The notes under the pieces were generated by a model that saw only the letters and a program-made list of their open reading frames with translations, ran no database searches and was not told the origin of the DNA. A stretch of DNA of 35,264 nt from Faecalibacterium sp. CAG:74 (GTDB lineage Bacteria; Bacillota; Clostridia; Christensenellales; Aristaeellaceae): assembly GCA_000437595.1 (NCBI GenBank), contig FR899852.1, positions 3,446-38,709 of the forward strand, given 5' to 3'. Positions 30,753 to 35,264 of this stretch are shown here, in pieces. The translations under genes were made by a program, and so were the position numbers. Positions within the stretch are counted from its first letter, which is position 1. Every line of letters starts with the position of its first letter.

Positions 30753-31367
30753 TTATTTTGCTTTTTCCACCGTGCAGGGGTACTTGTCCATCAGCACGGA
30801 CAAATCCTGCTTGCTGCCGCCTAAGTCGTTGTAGCGGGTCAGCAGGGTTTGCACGTCCGCGCTGGGAATCTCCACGCTGCCTGCCCGCTCTGCGCCGTCC
30901 ATCGTGTTGACGAATACGACCTGCATCGTCGTGGCGTTTTTCGCCTTCGACAGCGCCGTTACGATGGAAAAACTCTCGCTGGACAGCACAAGCGTGTAGT
31001 CCTCCATGAAAATCCCGTCGTAGTCGGTGATGGCGGGTTTGACGGCGAACGTGTAGCACTTTTTGTCAACTGTCACGCGCACTTCATCCGCCTGAAAGGA
31101 ATCGAACATCGAAAGTGACAGGCAAAGCCGGAACGTCGCAACCTCTTCATCGGGGAGGATGATATAATCAAGGTACGCGACGAGTTCATCCTCGCCGAAT
31201 TCGCCCTGATAGGGGGCAAGCGCCGGCCGCACGACCGTGTCCGCCGTACCGGGAACAGTATAGGTCATGGCGTCGGGGGTGTCCTTGAGGGCGTAGAAGT
31301 CGAATTCCGCGAGGGCGGCGGTGCAGAGCAGGGTGATGGCGGCTGCCAATGCAAGCAATTTCTTCAT
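30753..31367 (-). CDS. Exported protein of unknown function
   Basis: A 204-aa protein with a signal peptide (KKLLALAAAITLLCTAALA, cut near residue 20). The mature part is mostly beta-strand by alternation (VVRPALAPYQGEF, EVATFRLCLSLSMFDSF, EVRVTVDKKCYTFAV, YTLVLSSESFSIV, TTMQVVFVNTM), followed by a helix near the C-terminus (DVQTLLTRYNDLG). I recognise no family. AAGGAGG precedes the ATG, with a good promoter 25 bases upstream. It is monocistronic and converges on the RNHCP gene. Confidence 0.82.
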   Translation of the reverse strand: MKKLLALAAAITLLCTAALAEFDFYALKDTPDAMTYTVPGTADTVVRPALAPYQGEFGEDELVAYLDYIILPDEEVATFRLCLSLSMFDSFQADEVRVTVDKKCYTFAVKPAITDYDGIFMEDYTLVLSSESFSIVTALSKAKNATTMQVVFVNTMDGAERAGSVEIPSADVQTLLTRYNDLGGSKQDLSVLMDKYPCTVEKAK

Positions 31368-31390
31368 GATGACCTCCTTGTGGTAGGAGT

Positions 31391-31419
31391 ATCATAGCAT
31401 ATTTCCTGTGTTTTCGCAA
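31391..31419 (-). promoter_or_regulatory. Promoter of the exported-protein gene
   Basis: Minus strand: TTGCGA (31414-31419), 17 bp, TATGAT (31391-31396). Confidence 0.65.
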
Positions 31420-31458
31420 GAATGGGCTGGAAATTGTTACAATTCGCAAGGGTCTCCC

Positions 31459-31576
31459 GGATAAACACGCGGGCATCGCCTGAGAGTGTCACCAACCCAA
31501 TCGCGCGAAAGGGTCAAGGGAGGGGACTTCGTCCCGTTTCATTCTCCCTTGCGGAGTCCAGAGGCAGAGCCTCTGG
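31459..31576 (-). repeat. Intergenic hairpin repeat family R, copy D
   Basis: Reverse-oriented copy: ATAAACACGCGGGC, GAGAGTGTCACCAAC, AATCGCGCGAAAGGGTCAAGG, a GGGACTTCGTCCC hairpin in place of the usual middle stem, and CCAGAGGC/GCCTCTGG. GC-rich sequence continues to the end of pyrI at 31619 and shows nothing else. Confidence 0.85.
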
Positions 31577-31618
31577 TGGGGGTTAAGGTGCAACGCCCCT
31601 TCGCCTCCCCCCTCCCCC

Positions 31619-32041
31619 TTACTTCGGCTTTCTTTCCGCGTCGCAGTAGATGCAGCGGTAGATGCGGCGGGCGCGGTCGGTCAGGCGGAAGACTTGGTCG
31701 AGGGAAGGTTCGACGGTCGTGATGCAGCGCGGGTTCTTGCAGCGGATAACGTTCACCAAGCGTTCGGGAAGCTCCAGACGCTTCTTTTCCACCACCACGC
31801 CGTCTTTGATGATGTTCACCGTCGTGCCGGGGTCAACAAAGCCCACGACGTCCAAATCAATGTCGATTTCGTCGTCAATCTTGATGATGTCCTTCAGCCC
31901 CATGGCTTCGCTGCGGGCATTTTTGATGATGGCGACCGGGCATTGCAGCTCGTCCAGATGCAGATAGCGGTAAATGTCCATCGCGCGGCCCGCCTTGATG
32001 TGGTCAAGCACAATGCCGCGGTGAATCGCGTCAATCTTCAT
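31619..32041 (-). CDS. pyrI: Aspartate carbamoyltransferase regulatory chain PyrI
   Basis: A 140-aa regulatory subunit that binds nucleotide effectors and joins PyrB trimers. The N-terminal part (AIHRGIVLDHIKAGRAMDIYRYL) is the effector-binding domain. The C-terminal zinc domain has four Cys (CKNPRC and CIYC), as needed to hold the catalytic chain. The usual length is about 150. The ATG lies inside pyrB (11-base overlap) with GGAGGG upstream. A separate regulatory chain is found in some Clostridia and in enterics and archaea. Confidence 0.97.
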   Translation of the reverse strand: MKIDAIHRGIVLDHIKAGRAMDIYRYLHLDELQCPVAIIKNARSEAMGLKDIIKIDDEIDIDLDVVGFVDPGTTVNIIKDGVVVEKKRLELPERLVNVIRCKNPRCITTVEPSLDQVFRLTDRARRIYRCIYCDAERKPK

Positions 32042-32951
32042 ACAATCCCTCCAGCAGCGTCGAAATCAGCGCCATACGCACAAAACGCCCGTTGCGCACC
32101 TGCTCAAAGTACATGGCACGCGGGTCAGCGTCCACCTTGGTGGAAATCTCGTTCACGCGGGGCAGCGGGTGCAGTATCGCCATGTCGGGCTTTGCCGTTT
32201 TCAGCTTGTCCGGGTCAAGGATGTAGGTGTCCTTCAGGCGAATGTAGTCCGCCTCGTTGAAGAAGCGCTCCTTCTGCACACGCGTCATGTACAGCACGTC
32301 CAGTTCGGGCATAACCTCCTCCATCGTCTCCACCTCGCGGAAGGGGATGCCATCATCTGCCAGCTTCTGCGTGATGTATGCCGGCACGCGCAGTTCCGGC
32401 GGCGAAATCAGCACAAACTCCACGCCCGGATAGCGGCTCATGGCGCCAATCAGGCTGTGCACCGTGCGCCCGAATTTCAAGTCGCCGCACATACCGATGG
32501 TCACATGCCCCAGTTCGCCGCGCGCCGTGCGAATCGTCAGCAGATCGATCAGCGTCTGCGTCGGGTGATTGTGTCCGCCGTCGCCTGCGTTGATAATCGG
32601 CACGCGCGAAGTCAGCGTTCCCGCCATCGGCGCGCCTTCCTTCGGGTGACGCATGGCGATGATGTCGCAGTAGCAGCTGACCGTGTGGATGGTGTCCATC
32701 AGGCTTTCGCCCTTCGTCGCCGACGACGTATCCGCCGACGAGAAGCCCAGCACGCTGCCGCCCAGCGACAGCATCGCCGATTCAAACGAAAGCCGCGTGC
32801 GCGTACTCGGCTCAAAGAACAGCGTCGCCAGAATCCGCCCGTGCATCGTGTCGCGGTATGCCGCCGGATTCGCCTTCATTTTGTCCGCCAGATCCAGAAT
32901 GCTCTCGATTTCGTCCACCGACAAATCAGTAATGTCAATCAAATGACGCAA
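32031..32951 (-). CDS. pyrB: Aspartate carbamoyltransferase catalytic chain PyrB
   Basis: A 306-aa enzyme that joins carbamoyl phosphate and aspartate in the first committed step of pyrimidine synthesis. It shows the carbamoyl-phosphate site STRTRLSFESAM, the loop KGESLMDT with its Ser and Lys, HPTQTLIDLLTI, VLYMTRVQKERF and HPLPRVNEIS. I chose the TTG at 32951 (RHLIDITDLS) because AGGAG lies eight bases upstream; the TTG at 32957 is only two bases from it. It overlaps pyrI. The ABC permease gene ends 22 bases before it, so it is probably transcribed in the same unit. Confidence 0.97.
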   Translation of the reverse strand: MRHLIDITDLSVDEIESILDLADKMKANPAAYRDTMHGRILATLFFEPSTRTRLSFESAMLSLGGSVLGFSSADTSSATKGESLMDTIHTVSCYCDIIAMRHPKEGAPMAGTLTSRVPIINAGDGGHNHPTQTLIDLLTIRTARGELGHVTIGMCGDLKFGRTVHSLIGAMSRYPGVEFVLISPPELRVPAYITQKLADDGIPFREVETMEEVMPELDVLYMTRVQKERFFNEADYIRLKDTYILDPDKLKTAKPDMAILHPLPRVNEISTKVDADPRAMYFEQVRNGRFVRMALISTLLEGLYED

Positions 32952-32973
32952 GCGCAAAACTCCTTTCTATCTA

Positions 32974-33783
32974 TCAGAGGGATACCTTTTTGTCCAGCAT
33001 CCAGCCGCACCCGAACAGACTCAGCAGCACAATCGCCAAGTCGTACAGGGCATACGGCAGCATCTGCGGAATCATGTCCGCAAACGTCGTTACCGTGATT
33101 TCCGCGTTCGGGTCATACATTGTGTTAAAGACGAGGTTTTCCACCGGGTTCGGCAGCAGCCCCTGCAAATAGCTCAGCCCCCAGTACACGCCGACGAAAA
33201 TCAGCAGCGCAACCCACGTCCGCCACTTCTTGTCGCGGAAGAGCGTGTGGCTGAGGGTGATGGCGAAATACGCCATCGCAAAGAACGTCAGCAGCGACAG
33301 CAGCATCAACACCAGATAGAACGCAACTGCCAGCACAATCTGTCCGGTCTGAACGCCCTGATTCACCCGCAGGAAGATGTCCATCATGCGCAGGAAGCTC
33401 TGCCAGTCGTCCTCGTGCATCATAATGAGCGACAAGTCCAGCGCACCCAGCGCGCCGCACACGCCGCCCAGCAGGATGCCGTTGACAAACGTGTACAGGT
33501 ACTTGCTGCCCATGATTTTCAGCCCGGAATTGGGCGTCATAAAGATAAGGTACGCGCTTTTTGCTTTCAGTTCACTCGCATAGCTTGCCACACCGCGGAC
33601 GAAGATGTACACCGCCGCACCGTAGCTCGCAAACATCATCAGCACCGCCGCAATGACGACGTGCTCCATATGGTCAACGCCCAGCGAAATGAGGAAGTAC
33701 ATTTCCAAGACCGCAATCACGCCCAGCACCGTCAGCAGCGACGTGCGGGCGCGGCGGAACTCATACTTGAGCAGCTTCCACAT
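32974..33783 (-). CDS. ABC transporter permease (ABC-2-like)
   Basis: A 269-aa membrane protein with about six hydrophobic segments, starting with the typical MWKLLKYEFRRARTSLLTVLGVIAVLEMYFL. Others include HVVIAAVLMMFASYGAAVYIF, GAGGVCGAL-like, IVLAVAFYLVLMLLSLLTFFAMAYF and MLPYALYDLAIVLLSLFGCGWML. This arrangement is that of permeases paired with YtrB-like ATPases. GGAAAGGAGG precedes the ATG at 33783, which lies 23 bases inside the ATPase gene. The substrate is unknown. It lies between pyrE and pyrB. Confidence 0.85.
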   Translation of the reverse strand: MWKLLKYEFRRARTSLLTVLGVIAVLEMYFLISLGVDHMEHVVIAAVLMMFASYGAAVYIFVRGVASYASELKAKSAYLIFMTPNSGLKIMGSKYLYTFVNGILLGGVCGALGALDLSLIMMHEDDWQSFLRMMDIFLRVNQGVQTGQIVLAVAFYLVLMLLSLLTFFAMAYFAITLSHTLFRDKKWRTWVALLIFVGVYWGLSYLQGLLPNPVENLVFNTMYDPNAEITVTTFADMIPQMLPYALYDLAIVLLSLFGCGWMLDKKVSL

Positions 33784-34483
33784 GCTTCTCTTCCTCCTTT
33801 CCGCCGTAAATCGACAGATACAGGTTCGTCAGCGAGCCATGCTTCTCTTCCAGCGCCGCGCGGTCGCCGATGCGCTCCAAGACGCCGTTCTTCATGAAAA
33901 TGGCGACATCGATATACGCATTCAGCTCGTCCACCAAGTGGGTGGAGATAATCATGGTACGTCCGTTTTCGCGGTTGCGGATGATTTCGTCCACCACCTG
34001 CTTGCGCGTGAGGATGTCCACGCCGTTGAGCGGTTCGTCAAACATCATCACCTGTGCGTCGCGGCTGAGGGTGAGCGCAAGGCGGACTTTGGCGTTCATG
34101 CCGGAGGAGAGCGTGCGAATCTTGTCCTTCGGGTTCAGCTCCATGCGCTGAAGGGCTTCCTCATACCGTCTTTCATCGAAGTCCTCGAAGAAATCCGCAT
34201 AGTACTTGCCCGCGTCCGCGATGCTCATATAGGAGTAAAAGTAGCTTTCCGTCGGCATGTAGGCAATGTGCTTCTTCGTTTCCGGCCCGACCGGGATGCC
34301 ATCGAGCGTGATTTCGCCGCTGGTCTGCTTCGTCAGTCCGGCAATCATCTTCATCAGCGTCGTCTTGCCGCTTCCGTTCGGGCCAAGCAGCGCATACGTT
34401 TTCCCCGTCTCGAAGGTCAGGGACAAATCCGACACCGCCAGCTTATTTTGATACCGGCGCGTCAGGTGCTGAATATCCAGCAT
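33761..34483 (-). CDS. ABC transporter ATP-binding protein (YtrB-like)
   Basis: A 240-aa ATPase that would drive the permease it overlaps. Walker A is LLGPNGSGKTTLMK (near residue 33), the signature is LSSGMNAKVRLAL, Walker B is VMMFDEPLNGVD, and the switch His sits in STHLVDEL. The ATG at 34483 has AGGAGG upstream; the longer reading has no site. The short length and lack of extra C-terminal domain fit YtrB-like proteins. No GntR-family regulator, which often heads such operons, is present here; the gene follows pyrE. Confidence 0.94.
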   Translation of the reverse strand: MLDIQHLTRRYQNKLAVSDLSLTFETGKTYALLGPNGSGKTTLMKMIAGLTKQTSGEITLDGIPVGPETKKHIAYMPTESYFYSYMSIADAGKYYADFFEDFDERRYEEALQRMELNPKDKIRTLSSGMNAKVRLALTLSRDAQVMMFDEPLNGVDILTRKQVVDEIIRNRENGRTMIISTHLVDELNAYIDVAIFMKNGVLERIGDRAALEEKHGSLTNLYLSIYGGKEEEKHVEAAQV

Positions 34484-34509
34484 GTGGTTTCCTCCTTTGG
34501 TTGGCATTC

Positions 34510-34544
34510 CAATACGCTTTTCAGCGAACGCTGAGAAGCGTATT
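34510..34544. promoter_or_regulatory. Hairpin between pyrE and the ABC ATPase gene
   Basis: AATACGCTTCTCAGCG / CGCTGAAAAGCGTATT, 15 of 16 pairs, without a T-run. It begins within the pyrE stop codon. It may stabilise or process the message, or halt a minority of transcripts. Confidence 0.7.
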
Positions 34545-35187
34545 ACCCATTCATCCAGCTTTCGTCCGAGGGATTCTGGCGGAACTTCTTCAGGCGGGCA
34601 ATGTCTTCAGGCTTGATGTACCCTTCTTCCGCCGCGACTTCGCACAGCGTGTCGAAGTTGGACAGGCTGTGGTTGATGACATTTGCCGCTGCCAGACGGT
34701 CAAGCCCCTTCTGCATTCCGTAGGTGAAGATGGATGCCACGCCGAGAACCTCCGCGCCGGCTTCGCGCAGCACGTCCACGACTTCCAGCACAGAGCCGCC
34801 GGTGGAAATCAGGTCTTCGACGACGACGACCTTCTGCCCCTTTTCCAGCTTGCCCTCAATCTGGTTGCCGCGCCCGTGATCCTTATGCCCCGAACGAACA
34901 TAGCCCATCGGCAGGTTCATCAGGTGCGCGGTGATGGCAGCGTGCGCAATGCCCGCCGTGGACGTGCCCATCAGCACCTCCACATCCGGGTAATACTCCT
35001 CGATGACCGCCTTCAGCGCCGTTTCCACGTCCGTGCGGACGGCAGGCGCAGTCAGCGTCAGGCGGTTGTCGCAGTAAATCGGCGACTTAATCCCGCTCGC
35101 CCAAGTGAACGGTTCATCCGGCCGCAGAAACACCGCGGAAATCGACAGCAAATCCTTCGCAATCATCTTTTCGACATTCTGATTCAT
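34543..35187 (-). CDS. pyrE: Orotate phosphoribosyltransferase PyrE
   Basis: A 214-aa enzyme that joins orotate and PRPP to give orotidine monophosphate. The N-terminal part has FTWASGIKSPIYCDNR; the PRPP-binding motif is VVVVEDLISTGGS (about 125-137), with the flexible loop KDHGRGNQIEG before it. Length is normal. AAGGAAGT precedes the ATG at 35187. It appears to be the first visible gene of a leftward run pyrE-ABC-ABC-pyrB-pyrI; its promoter may be off the right edge. Confidence 0.97.
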   Translation of the reverse strand: MNQNVEKMIAKDLLSISAVFLRPDEPFTWASGIKSPIYCDNRLTLTAPAVRTDVETALKAVIEEYYPDVEVLMGTSTAGIAHAAITAHLMNLPMGYVRSGHKDHGRGNQIEGKLEKGQKVVVVEDLISTGGSVLEVVDVLREAGAEVLGVASIFTYGMQKGLDRLAAANVINHSLSNFDTLCEVAAEEGYIKPEDIARLKKFRQNPSDESWMNG

Positions 35188-35214
35188 AGAGCAATACTTC
35201 CTTTCTTACTTATA

Positions 35215-35264
35215 GGGAGACGCCAGAGGCTCTGCCTCTGGACTCCGGCAGGGCTCTGCCCTGC
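35215..35264 (+). repeat. Intergenic hairpin repeat family R, copy E (cut by window edge)
   Basis: TAGGGAGACGCCAGAGGC, CTCTGCCTCTGG palindrome, GACTCCGGCAGGGC hairpin start. It lies 28 bases upstream of pyrE. Confidence 0.8.

Overview
This GC-rich window reads as chromosome from a Bacillota (Clostridia-type) bacterium. The reasons are strong AGGAGG ribosome sites, sigma-A promoters (TTGACA/TATAAT with 17-bp spacing), the conserved block ylxM-ffh-rpsP-khpA-rimM-trmD, a DegV protein, YitT, and a CCA-encoding tRNA-Leu. The many exported proteins with threonine/proline stalks, SH3-like or caspase-like domains recall uncultured gut Clostridia, perhaps Christensenellales relatives, but I cannot place the genus. 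I see no phage, integrase, transposase gene or CRISPR array. Mobile DNA is limited to a fold-back MITE-like element and two intergenic repeat families.

Layout. 1-3.0 kb: a long sigma-like regulator and a DegV protein, bracketed by two inverted copies of a MITE-like element. 3.0-5.8 kb: a three-gene ABC-2 exporter behind a promoter and an attenuator-like hairpin. 5.8-10.5 kb: a leftward operon of a flippase-like membrane protein, an unusual HflX GTPase with an N-terminal JAMM-like domain, YitT, and a TrmH-type rRNA methylase. 10.5-12.4 kb: two poorly characterised genes. 12.5-15.7 kb: a large secreted caspase-like protease. 15.8-20.0 kb: the rightward SRP/ribosome/tRNA-modification block, opening from a divergent promoter. 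20.1-23.7 kb: an XRE regulator with its DUF3169 partner, then small exported or membrane proteins. 23.8-26.2 kb: an exported L,D-transpeptidase/CapA fusion, divergent from tRNA-Leu(GAG). 26.7-28.5 kb: an ECF sigma/anti-sigma pair with a likely self-regulated promoter. 28.7-30.7 kb: a small nucleotidyltransferase-like protein, a LexA/CI-like regulator, and an RNHCP zinc protein behind a structured leader. 30.7-31.4 kb: an exported protein. 31.6-35.2 kb: a leftward pyrimidine cluster, pyrE-[ABC ATPase-permease]-pyrB-pyrI.

Themes. One theme is translation and ribosome maintenance (Ffh, S16, RimM, TrmD, KhpA, HflX, TrmH, tRNA-Leu, PyrBIE for nucleotides). Another is the cell envelope (three exporters or flippases, an L,D-transpeptidase, a secreted protease, a sigma/anti-sigma pair). 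The observations most worth following are the JAMM-HflX fusion, the YkuD-CapA fusion, the sigma factor with a long duplicated C-terminal region whose stop codon comes from a MITE, the leader RNAs at 5.7 and 30.1 kb, and the two repeat families placed next to translation starts and stops.
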